This document shows positions 43,213 through 51,449 of a DNA stretch of 64,000 nt, one piece after another. Source of the stretch: JANXUC01 sp964619065. Lineage in GTDB: Bacteria; Acidobacteriota; Terriglobia; Terriglobales; Acidobacteriaceae. Below the pieces are notes generated by a model that had not been told where the DNA came from, did no database searches, and was given only the letters and a program-made list of their open reading frames with translations. The stretch spans positions 1 through 64,000 of the forward strand of contig CAZUCC010000017.1 in NCBI GenBank assembly GCA_964619065.1. Reading direction: 5' to 3'. Both the position numbers and the translations under genes were made by a program. How positions within the stretch are numbered: the stretch's first letter is position 1; every line of letters starts with the position of its first letter.

Positions 43213-44376
43213 TTACTTGAGTGATTCGAATCCACGCTGAAGGTCTGTCTTTAAATCTTCTAAGTCCTCGAGGCCAATATTGAGCCTCACGATACGGTGT
43301 GAATAATCGGGACGTTCTGGTTTTGCGGGAAGATGGTAAGCCACAGCCAGGCTCGTTACTCCACCCCAGCTGTAGCCGATCTTGAATAGCTCGAGTGTAT
43401 CGACGAATTTTTGGACTTGCGTTTTTGTGAATTGGCGCTGAAATACGATGGAGAAAACTCCTGCCGATCCGGAGAAGTCCCGCTTCCAGAATTCGTGTCC
43501 GGGGCAGGAGGGGAGCGCCGGATGCAGAACCAGTTCAATCTCAGGCCGGGCGGCGAGCCAGCTGGCGAGGGCGAGCGCCGATTCTTCAATTGCTTTCAGG
43601 CGAACTGCGAACGTCTTCATCCCGCGAAGGGCCAGACTGCAATCGTCAGGAGAAACTGCGTAGCCCAGGAAATTCTGCATGGCTCCCAAGCTCTGGTGAA
43701 GTTTCTCGTCGCGCACGGTCACTGAACCCAGCAGAAGGTCACTGTGTCCAGCCACATACTTGGTGAGCGCCTGCATTGTGACGTCGACGCCGTGTGCGAA
43801 TGCATCAAAATAGACTCCCGCCGCCCATGTGTTGTCGAGTGCGACGAGGGCGCCAGCGTGGTGTGCGGCCTCGGCGATTGCCGGCACGTCCTGTACTTCC
43901 ATCGTGACCGAACCCGGGCTTTCACACCAAACCAAGCGCGTATTTTCGCGGAGCAGAGATTGAATCGCCGCTCCTACGCCTGGCGGATAGAAAGTTGTGT
44001 CCACCCCAAAGCGGCGGAGAACTTGGCTAGCGAATTTCCGATTAGGGCCGTACACACTTTCTGGAACCAGGATGTGGTCGCCCGCCTTCAGAAAAGAGAA
44101 GTTGATGAGCGAGATGGCGGCCAGTCCGCTGGGAGCAAGCAAGGTGTGTGCTCCATTCTCCAATTCGCAGACCCGGGCAGCGAGTTCCAGCACGGTGGGC
44201 GTTCCGTGCGTGCCATACGTATAACCGGCTTCGTACGGGTTCCAATTGCTGTTCACGGCAGCGGCGTTGGGGAAGAGGACCGTCGAGCCTCGAAACACAG
44301 GCGTCGAAAGCGAACGGAAGCCTTCCGGAACCTGTGCGTCGGAATGGATGAGTTTGGTCTTCCAGTTCTTGGCCAT
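43213..44376 (-). CDS. Cystathionine gamma/beta-lyase family PLP enzyme
   Basis: 387 residues. Fold-type I PLP enzyme of the Cys/Met metabolism family, closest in layout to cystathionine beta-lyase (MetC). Seen: YGTHGTPTVLELAARVCELENG, SGLAAISL for phosphate binding, VYGPNRKF, CESPGSVTMEVQD, ALDNTWAAG with the PLP Asp, and the Schiff-base Lys in MQALTKYVAGHSDLLLG; SLAVAYHL and HRIVRLNIGLED near the end. The reaction would be cleavage of cystathionine to homocysteine, or C-S lysis of related compounds. No ribosome site before the ATG; a -10 box TACACT lies only six bases upstream, suggesting a leaderless transcript. Oriented against its neighbours. Confidence 0.88.
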   Translation of the reverse strand: MAKNWKTKLIHSDAQVPEGFRSLSTPVFRGSTVLFPNAAAVNSNWNPYEAGYTYGTHGTPTVLELAARVCELENGAHTLLAPSGLAAISLINFSFLKAGDHILVPESVYGPNRKFASQVLRRFGVDTTFYPPGVGAAIQSLLRENTRLVWCESPGSVTMEVQDVPAIAEAAHHAGALVALDNTWAAGVYFDAFAHGVDVTMQALTKYVAGHSDLLLGSVTVRDEKLHQSLGAMQNFLGYAVSPDDCSLALRGMKTFAVRLKAIEESALALASWLAARPEIELVLHPALPSCPGHEFWKRDFSGSAGVFSIVFQRQFTKTQVQKFVDTLELFKIGYSWGGVTSLAVAYHLPAKPERPDYSHRIVRLNIGLEDLEDLKTDLQRGFESLK

Positions 44377-44382
44377 GGAGAG

Positions 44383-44431
44383 AGTGTAACGGGACGCAAG
44401 AAGCTTGAAAACTCGGGTGGGCGTTTATAAT
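44383..44431. promoter_or_regulatory. Divergent overlapping promoters, both placed for leaderless transcripts
   Basis: Plus strand: TTGAAA (44405-44410), 15-base spacer, TATAAT (44426-44431), nine bases before the ATG at 44441. Minus strand: TACACT (complement of 44383-44388), six bases before the ATG at 44376, with TTTTCA 17 bases further up. The two promoters share a 64-base gap. Confidence 0.6.
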
Positions 44432-44440
44432 CCCACTTCT

Positions 44441-45229
44441 ATGAACTCAGGGCTCAAGAATCGAGTTGCCATTGTTGCCGCGTCCAGCCAGGGAATCGGC
44501 CTGGCTACCGCGCAGGCTTTTGCCGCCGAAGGGTGCCGGGTCGCCATGTGTGCACGCAATGCGAAGATTTTGCAGGAAGCTGCCGACGGCATACGTAAAG
44601 CATCGGGGGCCGAGGTATACGCGGAGCCTCTGGACGTTACAGATGCGGAGGCCGTTCACCGCCTTGTCGAGGCGGTTGTTGCGAAATTCGGCGGCGTGGA
44701 CATTTGCGTTACGAATGCGGGAGGTCCGCCGGCCAAAGGTTTTTTGACAGCCTCTTTGGAGGATTGGCAAAAGGCGATCAACTTGAACTTGCTCAGCACC
44801 GTATATTTTGCGCGCGAGGTGATCCCTCACATGCAGCGCAGACATTGGGGAAGAATCATTACTATTACCTCGATTACGACCAAACAGCCTGTCGCTGATC
44901 TTGTGCTTTCCAACGCCGTCCGTGCGGGTGTCGTCGGTCTAGTGAAGAGCCTGGCGAACGAGTTTGGCAAGGACGGCATTTTGGTCAACAATGTCGGTCC
45001 CGGTTTCACGGCAACGGACCGCTTGAAGGAACTCGCGAAAAACCGTTCTGCAGCACTGCAACAGACCGAACAGCAAGTGTTTGAGGGATGGGCCGCGGAT
45101 GCCGCGCTCCGGCGCCTTGGTGAACCCGAAGAAGTGGCCGACACCATTGTGTGGCTCGCCTCCGAACGGGCTTCCTATATTACTGGTCAAACTGTGCTCG
45201 TGGACGGAGGCATGTACAAGGGGTTGTAA
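44441..45229 (+). CDS. SDR family protein lacking the YxxxK catalytic pair
   Basis: 262 residues from the ATG at 44441; the open frame starts upstream at 44405, but that lies within the promoter. Rossmann motif ASSQGIGLA (AASSQGIG) and TNAGGPPAKG show an NAD(P)-binding SDR related to FabG. Ser in TITSITT is kept, but where YxxxK should follow after 12 residues the sequence is SNAVR (LVLSNAVRAGVVG). This SNAxR variant belongs to a known FabG-like branch whose members lack the usual Tyr. ASYITGQTVLVDGGMYKGL is the normal C-terminus. Activity is uncertain. It stands between the uronate cluster and a KdgF-like cupin gene, so a role with sugar acids is possible. Confidence 0.8.
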   Translation: MNSGLKNRVAIVAASSQGIGLATAQAFAAEGCRVAMCARNAKILQEAADGIRKASGAEVYAEPLDVTDAEAVHRLVEAVVAKFGGVDICVTNAGGPPAKGFLTASLEDWQKAINLNLLSTVYFAREVIPHMQRRHWGRIITITSITTKQPVADLVLSNAVRAGVVGLVKSLANEFGKDGILVNNVGPGFTATDRLKELAKNRSAALQQTEQQVFEGWAADAALRRLGEPEEVADTIVWLASERASYITGQTVLVDGGMYKGL

Positions 45230-45263
45230 TGCGCAACAACTTGCGGTCGGAGTTCGCGAAAAA

Positions 45264-45293
45264 GCAGATCCCTCGCTTCGCTCGGGATGACAA
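45264..45293. repeat. Intergenic GCAGATCCCTCGCTTCGCTC element
   Basis: The element continues with GGGATGACA and contains ATCCC/GGGAT as inverted arms. It matches, from memory, the TCATCCCGAGCGAAGCGAGG-type intergenic repeat seen in many acidobacterial genomes. It lies between the SDR and cupin genes. Confidence 0.5.
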
Positions 45294-45329
45294 AGTCTAG
45301 AGAGATTGAGTCTAGAAAGGTCTACTGAA

Positions 45330-45806
45330 ATGCCGAAAGCAAAAACAAAAAAGAAATCAGCAGTGAAAAAAGCGAAGAAGAACTCTGTTAGCCGTAAAGC
45401 TCCGGCCAAGCGTGTTGCTGCGAAGCGTGCGCCCAAACGTGTACAAGTGAAGAAAGTGGCCCTGCAATATGTTCCCTGGAATTCCATTCCCCTCGAAAAC
45501 CTCAACCCGCTCCTGCAACGCCAATTCGTTGTCGGTCAGGAGATCATGGCTGCGCGCGTCCTGCTGAAAAAAGGGTGTATCGTCCCCAGGCACAGCCATA
45601 TCAACGAGCAATTGACCTACATCCTGGAAGGGGCGCTCAAATTCTGGATTGATGGCCGCGAAATCGTTGTTAATGCTGGCGAAGTGCTCGCTATTCCAGC
45701 GAACATGCCGCATATGGCCGAAGCGCTGGTGGACACCGTTGATCTGGACATCTTCACTCCGCCTCGCGCTGACTGGATCAACAAGACCGATCAGTATCTG
45801 CGGTGA
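45330..45806 (+). CDS. KdgF-like cupin with a basic, histone-like N-terminal tail
   Basis: 158 residues from the ATG at 45330 (AAAGG nine bases upstream). Residues 1-42 are almost only Lys, Ala, Arg, Val and Ser (MPKAKTKKKSAVKKAKK...), without acidic residues, like histone H1 tails. Residues about 45-158 are a single cupin: VPRHSHINEQLTYILEGALKF provides His, His and Gln ligands, and IPANMPH the last His; the end LDIFTPPRADWI matches the ending of KdgF proteins (LDVFSPPREDYL from memory). KdgF converts unsaturated uronates to linear ketouronates, consistent with the KduD-like gene nearby. The basic tail is unusual and could bind nucleic acid or polyanionic sugar polymers. Confidence 0.75.
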   Translation: MPKAKTKKKSAVKKAKKNSVSRKAPAKRVAAKRAPKRVQVKKVALQYVPWNSIPLENLNPLLQRQFVVGQEIMAARVLLKKGCIVPRHSHINEQLTYILEGALKFWIDGREIVVNAGEVLAIPANMPHMAEALVDTVDLDIFTPPRADWINKTDQYLR

Positions 45807-45833
45807 GCTCCAGAGAGTCTAGATGAGGCGACA

Positions 45834-45851
45834 CTCGCGCTTCTGCGCGAG
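45834..45851. terminator. Hairpin between convergent cupin and VWFA genes
   Basis: CTCGCGC-TTCT-GCGCGAG, a perfect 7-base stem with a tetraloop, touching the stop codon of the minus-strand gene at 45852. No U-tract. Confidence 0.5.
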
Positions 45852-48026
45852 CTACGGGCGGACTAACAGAGTCACGCGCGGAAAAGAGAATCGTCCAGCG
45901 GCGTCATCTACGACATTGACTTGGCAGGTATAGAAACCGGGCTTGAGCTGGCTCAAGGGGACATCAAGCTGGAAGGTGGCGGCGTGGCGGTCTGGTGTGT
46001 TCACGTCATGGGCCTCCACCAGTGGCGTTTCGTAGGTTTTAGCATTGCCTTGCAGGAACGAAACATTGGTTAAGAGCCGAATCGCTGGAGGCTTGGTTCC
46101 GGCTGGAGCTTTGGGGTCATTTGTAGCGGATTGTGCTGCGGATGGTTTGGCTGGGTCATAAACCTCATAGTAGAGATAGAGATGTTGTCCGGAAGAAAAC
46201 ACGCGCGTGACGCTGGGAATAAGTTCTGAACCGTCGCGTACCAGGGGGTTGTCTCCCTTGCGCTTGGTGGTGGAGGGTTGGAGCTGGCTGGCTAGAACTA
46301 CGGAACTCAGCTTGAGCGGCCCGGGTTTGAACTCCGGAATCGTGAGATCGGTTTCAAAGGAACCCAGGCGTCCAGTTTGATTCTCGCGCAACACAAATTT
46401 TATGTGGTACTTGCCAGGCGTAAGAGTGAAACCGTTGTTGTATTGGACGTTTTTGCTCCGGACTTCCTGAGAAGTGTTCACGGCGAGCTTCACTGTGTCC
46501 CGTAACTGCCCAGCGGGGCGCTTGTTCTCATCGGTCACGAGGCCGATTACATCCAGAGTGGCTTTGTCCTGCTCACTGCTGCGAGTAAATGGTATTTCTG
46601 ATCCTGGAACCAAAAGAGAAATCGGCACATAGAAGCGGTTGTCGCTGATACGGAAATAGCCTGCCGCGAGGAAAACCGGCAGATCGGTATTGGGCAGGTC
46701 GGAAGCCAGTTCATCGGTAAGCTGGCGTTCGCGGTCTTCCTGTGCGGAGTGCTGGAAATCCGCTGGTGCGTAGTATCCCTTGCGATACTCGAGCTTGAGG
46801 CCGGGACGATTGACCTTGACGGTGATGCGGCGGAAACGGCCATCACGTGCCGGATTGCTGCTGTGGTAGCCCAGAACGTAGTAAGTAGCCGTATCCTGCT
46901 GGACCTGCGTAAATACCCTGCCGAAATCGTTGGAGTCGAGGAAGGCGCGACCGCCGGTATCTCCGGAGAGGCTGACTAATGTTTCCTGGGAAGTAGCGTT
47001 AGAGTCAAAGGCATTGACAGTAGCTCGCCCGGAGTAAACGGAAGAGCCCCGCATGCTGGCATTTTGAGCTTCGCCGCCTGGAACAATGGCTTGAAGCCCG
47101 CGAATGTCGGCGGCGTAAATGGCGAGATTGGCTTTGACAGCAGCGTTGATGGCGGCGCGCAATTGCGACTGATTCTCAATTCCCGTGCGGTCGATGCCTC
47201 CGGAGAAATAGATCAGCGATTTCTTCTGGTCCACCTTGGCGAGCGATTCCGCTACGGAGCGTAATGCCTGCAAGCGGCGATCGGTGTTGAAGATGTTGAA
47301 CTCGGTGTCATCGGCGGTAAATGCCTGGGCAGTATCGGCCGTGCCCTCGGTGGTGCCCGTGCTTCCCGCGTCGTAACCCTGGCCCGACCCCGCGGTAAAG
47401 GCCTGCAGCGCGTGCTTCAGAAGGTCGTGATCGGATGTGAAGTCCTGATTGACTTGCAGAGAGCTTCCCAGCGCAACGACCGAGACCAGATCGGCAGGAG
47501 TCATCTGTTTGTCCACATATTTGAGGCCCGCCTCGGCGGCACGGTCAATTTCCTCTGGCTGCATAGAGGAGAGGTCAAAGAACAGCACGATGAGCCGATG
47601 GTTGCGAAGAGCGTCGGAAGCAAGAGTAGCAGGTTTGCTGGCCGTAGCGCCGGGTTGCGGTGTGACGGGCTTGAGCAACTGCACTTGCGAAGCCTCGGGT
47701 AGAGCAACGGCGTCGGTGCTCTCGATGTCGAAGGAGGCAATTTGCTGGGGCTTGCTCTCCTCCAGGATAGTGAAGTCTTCGCGCTTCAGATCTTTGACCA
47801 GATTGCCATTGCGGTCGCGCGCAGTTACGTTGACCAGCACCACTTCGGTCTTCACCTTGATGGTGAAACCGGGGCCACTCTCTTGGGCAGCAGTGGACAC
47901 GACGAGTGTGGGCGTGACTAAGGCAGCACTGAGCAGCAATGCGAGTGCGCGGCGCGTGAACGTCAACTGCGGATTGCAGGACAGCAAGCGTTTTGTGCTG
48001 TTGGTTTTCAAGGTCTCAAATCTCAC
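45852..48026 (-). CDS. VWFA-related protein of the acidobacterial type (TIGR03436-like)
   Basis: Start uncertain: no ATG lies upstream of the signal peptide; I use the GTG at 48026 (724 residues); TTG codons at 48071 or 48008 are alternatives. Signal peptide about 20-50 (RALALLLSAALVTPTLVVSTAAQ). Then FTIKVKTEVVLVNVTARDRNGNLVKDLKREDFTILEESKPQQIASF, the hallmark of this family, and a VWA domain (LIVLFFDLSSMQPEEIDRA, KKSLIYFSGGIDRTG, NLAIYAADIRGL); the MIDAS DxSxM motif is DLSSM. Then YYVLGYHSSNPARDGRFRRITVKV and a long C-terminal strand-rich part. Secreted, role unknown. Third gene of the DUF5666-TonB-VWFA run. Confidence 0.85.
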   Translation of the reverse strand: MRFETLKTNSTKRLLSCNPQLTFTRRALALLLSAALVTPTLVVSTAAQESGPGFTIKVKTEVVLVNVTARDRNGNLVKDLKREDFTILEESKPQQIASFDIESTDAVALPEASQVQLLKPVTPQPGATASKPATLASDALRNHRLIVLFFDLSSMQPEEIDRAAEAGLKYVDKQMTPADLVSVVALGSSLQVNQDFTSDHDLLKHALQAFTAGSGQGYDAGSTGTTEGTADTAQAFTADDTEFNIFNTDRRLQALRSVAESLAKVDQKKSLIYFSGGIDRTGIENQSQLRAAINAAVKANLAIYAADIRGLQAIVPGGEAQNASMRGSSVYSGRATVNAFDSNATSQETLVSLSGDTGGRAFLDSNDFGRVFTQVQQDTATYYVLGYHSSNPARDGRFRRITVKVNRPGLKLEYRKGYYAPADFQHSAQEDRERQLTDELASDLPNTDLPVFLAAGYFRISDNRFYVPISLLVPGSEIPFTRSSEQDKATLDVIGLVTDENKRPAGQLRDTVKLAVNTSQEVRSKNVQYNNGFTLTPGKYHIKFVLRENQTGRLGSFETDLTIPEFKPGPLKLSSVVLASQLQPSTTKRKGDNPLVRDGSELIPSVTRVFSSGQHLYLYYEVYDPAKPSAAQSATNDPKAPAGTKPPAIRLLTNVSFLQGNAKTYETPLVEAHDVNTPDRHAATFQLDVPLSQLKPGFYTCQVNVVDDAAGRFSFPRVTLLVRP

Positions 48027-48042
48027 AATCTTTGTATCTTTC

Positions 48043-48068
48043 AATCTGCAATCTGCAATCTGAAATCT
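48043..48068. repeat. Tandem GATTGCA-type heptamers (minus-strand orientation)
   Basis: Read on the minus strand: GATTTCA, GATTGCA, GATTGCA, GATTGAA. Same unit as at 14389-14416. It lies between the TonB receptor stop and the VWFA gene, so the N-terminal extension of the VWFA open frame (RFQIADCRL) is translated repeat and not protein. Confidence 0.75.
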
Positions 48069-51000
48069 CAAAACCGGAGCCGCCCGGAAAATTGGATCGT
48101 ACGCATCGCACCAACGGAGATCACTTGTCCGAAAGTGGGCGAATTTAGAATCGTGTCAATGGCTGCGAACTGTGGAGTATTAAAAATATTGGACGCTTGC
48201 ATACGCAGTTCGAGCGAGCGGTTCTCCTTCATCGGGAACGATTTGGTGAACGCCATGTTGAATACGAGCGACCCGGGGCCGATGATGCTGTTACGCCGGG
48301 CATCGCCAAACTGTCCTGCTACCGGCTGCGCGAAAGCGGCGGTATTAAACCAAGCTCCCACGGTCGGATTCGGCAACGCGACAGACGCGCCTGGTACTAC
48401 GTCGGGACGCAGCGTTCCGTTCGTGCCGCGACTGACGTCACCAGTGTTGGCAAGGATGCGGGGCGAGAATGGGGTGCCGGAAGCGATGGTCCAGTCGCCT
48501 GTAAATTGCCAGTCGCCGAGCGCGTCACGCAATGCGCTCTTTTGCGAGAGCCAATGCTTCTCATGACCGAAAGGAAGCTCCCACGTGTAATCGCCTGTGA
48601 AGCGATGCCGCTGATCGAAGCTGGAAAGGCCACGCTCGGCGCCAAGATTGAAGGCATCCTGCGCGACTACGGTAGATCCACCCCCGATGGAGGAGGCGTT
48701 GTCGATCGCTTTGGACCATGTGTAACTCCCACTCACCGCTACTCCGCGCTGCAGACGCTTGCGGAGGCGGACGGTCGCGGAGTGTGCCGTGGAATCTCCC
48801 AGAGAATTCTCAAACAGGAACGGCTGCACGTCCGGAATGCGGACACCGCTAGCCGTGCGATTCGGGGCCTCAACGATATCCAGACGGGTGCCCTTGGTTC
48901 CGTTGTAACTCAGATTCAATAGCAGCGTCGGCCGGATTTCTTGTTGTACATCGGCATTCCAAAGCTGCACGTAGCCCAGGCGGTAGTTGCGGTCCACGCC
49001 ATAGTTGTTGGTCACAGTGCCCGGAGCGGCAGCAGGGAATCCATTCTGTAAGGTCAAAGCAGTGGTCGCAGATTGCACATTCGTCTGTGTGACCGAAAAA
49101 GGCGGCTGAAAGGCAAGCTGCTGCACAATCCCCTGATAAGCACTGGTGTTGTAGTTTATGCCGTAGCCGGCGCGGAGTACCGTTTTGGCCTTGGCTTTCC
49201 ACGCGATCCCGAGGCGCGGAGCGAAGTTGTTGCGATCCGGGTTTACCAAGGTAGCAGGGAAGCGTCCGGAGTAGGTTCCGGTTTGGTCCGGCTGTACGGG
49301 TGCCACGGCGGTGAATCCGGATGCGACGTCGAGGTTTACGATACGGTTGTTGGTTTCCGTGAAAGGAGAGACGTATTCGTAACGCAGACCCAGATTCAGC
49401 GTGAGGTTACCGCGAAGCCGCCACTCATCCTGCCCGAACAGGTCCCAGGAGCTGCCACGGAAGTGGTAGTTGTTGTCGCCGAATTGTACAGAGGTCTGCT
49501 GCGGCAGCCCGAGCAGAAAGTCGGCGAAGTCGTAGCCGAATCCGGCGCTCGGTCCATTGTTGCCGGTACCCGCGGTATTCAGGCCAGTAAACACGAAACT
49601 GCCACGCCCATTTTTGTCGGTCTCGGTGTTGATCTGGACACGGCGGAAGTCCCCGCCCCAGCGCCAAGTATGTTTGCCGCGATTCAGGATCATGAAATCC
49701 GACAGAGTGTAGGTCTGATCGCGCTCGAGTAGAGGAGTAATGTCCTGCAGTCCAGAGAAATTGGCAAAGGAGAGGCCCGGCAGGCCGAAGTCGAAAGGAG
49801 ATGTGGAAACGCCCAGAATTCCCAGGTTGCCGGTGACGTCGTTGTTGAACGCATATAGATTCTGCGTTGAGATGCGGTTCCGGTTGAAATCGAAACGGAG
49901 GATATTGTTGAGCTTGCCGAAAGAGCGAACATAGCCGAGGGGAATATCGAAGCTGCGTGTCGTCGTTTTTCCGCCCACGCTGGGGAAGGGATCGGTAAGT
50001 ACTCTCTTTGCGTCGTGGTAATGCAAGCCGAACGAAACACTGTTCTGTGCTCCGCGGCGCCCCGGGATCGGCGGTCCGGGTGTGGCTTTGCCGAGAGTAT
50101 GGTTCAGACGGAAGTTGAAATCTTTGCTGTTGTTGGTGGTCGAAGTTACGTAGTGAAAGTTCTGCGCATCGCCGGGAAGGTTCGGCAGTGGGATGAAGTT
50201 CAGTAGTCCGGCAGCGGCCGGATCAATGCTGGTAATTGCGTTTCCGGGGATCGGCAGGTGCGTGACCGGATCAAATAGCTGCACCGGGACGCTGACCGGT
50301 TGTCCACTGCCGTTGCGGGTTGTAATCTGCGTCTGGGAGAAATCGCCAGTGCGCTCCAGCGCCGTGGGCACCGTGGAAAACGCGTCGTAAGGATTATTGG
50401 CAAGAGATCCGTTGTAGTTGAGAAAGAAAAACGTCTTGGTTCCGCCTTTGTAGATCTTCGGAATGTTGAGTGGACCGCCCAGGGCAACTCCGAAGCGCTG
50501 CTGTAAGTAGCCAGGCTTGGTTGTCGGTTGGCCAGTTAACGAATAAGGCGCGGCATTCAGAGCGGAATCGCCAGCGCTGTAGTAGGCCGTGCCGTGAGGC
50601 TTGTTCACGTCGAAGCGTCCGCCGCGAAATCCGCCTCCCGGGCCCCCGAACCCGCCGCCAAATCCTCCGAATCCGCCCCCACCGGGTCCTCCGCCAAATC
50701 CACTACCTCCGGGCCCGCCGCCACGACCCCCGGGCGGACCGTCATTGGAGTCAAATCGGCGGTCGCCAAAGCCGGGTCCCTGGAACTCCATCGCCGCAGC
50801 ATTCCCCGAAACTGCTACCGATGTGGTGGCGATATTAGCGGAGACTCCAGCGAGTGGGGTATCTAGAGAGCCAGCTGTGTCGGAACCATTGCTTGCGGCG
50901 AGCCCGGCGGATTCGCCATTGAGGACCGAAAGGCTCTGAAAGCCGCGGCCCCCGGAAGTGTTCGTGGCGGCTCGTTGCGCTCCGGCGGCAGCATCTTGCG

Positions 51001-51442
51001 ATCGCGAGAGCAGAACGATTTCCAAGTCCACGCGCTGAGTCAGAGTAGTAGTGTTGATAACGGCTTCGCCGGTGATGGTTGCGAATGCAGGCATCTGCGC
51101 CTTCACCACATAACGGCCCTTTGCTGGAACCTGTATGACATATTCTCCGGCGACGTTGGTCCAGGTGGTGACTTTCTGTCCCGTGAGCGTGTTGGTAGCC
51201 GTGACGGTGGCTGCAGGAATCGGAGTGTTGCCGGACTTGATAATGCCTTGAATGACGCCGGCGGCGGTGGTGGTGCTTTGAGCGGCGGCTACGCTGGGGT
51301 CTGTGACGCTGAGAAATAAGATGCTGAGCAGGGTCACGATGAGCGGTAACGACCTATTGCCGACAGCATGGCGAGACGCGCGGCTGATCCTGCGGCAAAA
51401 ACAGCCGAACGTACGCCATGTCAAGGAATAAGGTAGTTGCAT
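48068..51442 (-). CDS. Oar-like TonB-dependent receptor with Gly-rich insert
   Basis: 1124 residues from the ATG at 51442 (a TTG lies two codons earlier), eight bases after the upstream stop, without its own ribosome site, so translation is probably coupled. Signal peptide about 30-57 (ends VAAAQS), a carboxypeptidase-regulatory-like beta domain about 62-145 (GVIQGIIKSGNTPIPAATVTATNTLTGQ), then in place of a usual plug a region with a Gly/Phe/Pro/Arg-rich stretch at about 237-278 (GGGPGGSGFGGGPGGGGFGG). The barrel follows (TKTFFFLNYNGSLANNPYDAF; LGRHTWRWGGDFR; DEWRLRGNLTLNLGLRYEY) and ends with the Phe required for outer-membrane insertion (SGRLRF). Substrate unknown. Confidence 0.9.
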   Translation of the reverse strand: MQLPYSLTWRTFGCFCRRISRASRHAVGNRSLPLIVTLLSILFLSVTDPSVAAAQSTTTAAGVIQGIIKSGNTPIPAATVTATNTLTGQKVTTWTNVAGEYVIQVPAKGRYVVKAQMPAFATITGEAVINTTTLTQRVDLEIVLLSRSQDAAAGAQRAATNTSGGRGFQSLSVLNGESAGLAASNGSDTAGSLDTPLAGVSANIATTSVAVSGNAAAMEFQGPGFGDRRFDSNDGPPGGRGGGPGGSGFGGGPGGGGFGGFGGGFGGPGGGFRGGRFDVNKPHGTAYYSAGDSALNAAPYSLTGQPTTKPGYLQQRFGVALGGPLNIPKIYKGGTKTFFFLNYNGSLANNPYDAFSTVPTALERTGDFSQTQITTRNGSGQPVSVPVQLFDPVTHLPIPGNAITSIDPAAAGLLNFIPLPNLPGDAQNFHYVTSTTNNSKDFNFRLNHTLGKATPGPPIPGRRGAQNSVSFGLHYHDAKRVLTDPFPSVGGKTTTRSFDIPLGYVRSFGKLNNILRFDFNRNRISTQNLYAFNNDVTGNLGILGVSTSPFDFGLPGLSFANFSGLQDITPLLERDQTYTLSDFMILNRGKHTWRWGGDFRRVQINTETDKNGRGSFVFTGLNTAGTGNNGPSAGFGYDFADFLLGLPQQTSVQFGDNNYHFRGSSWDLFGQDEWRLRGNLTLNLGLRYEYVSPFTETNNRIVNLDVASGFTAVAPVQPDQTGTYSGRFPATLVNPDRNNFAPRLGIAWKAKAKTVLRAGYGINYNTSAYQGIVQQLAFQPPFSVTQTNVQSATTALTLQNGFPAAAPGTVTNNYGVDRNYRLGYVQLWNADVQQEIRPTLLLNLSYNGTKGTRLDIVEAPNRTASGVRIPDVQPFLFENSLGDSTAHSATVRLRKRLQRGVAVSGSYTWSKAIDNASSIGGGSTVVAQDAFNLGAERGLSSFDQRHRFTGDYTWELPFGHEKHWLSQKSALRDALGDWQFTGDWTIASGTPFSPRILANTGDVSRGTNGTLRPDVVPGASVALPNPTVGAWFNTAAFAQPVAGQFGDARRNSIIGPGSLVFNMAFTKSFPMKENRSLELRMQASNIFNTPQFAAIDTILNSPTFGQVISVGAMRTIQFSGRLRF

Positions 51443-51449
51443 GGTCAAA

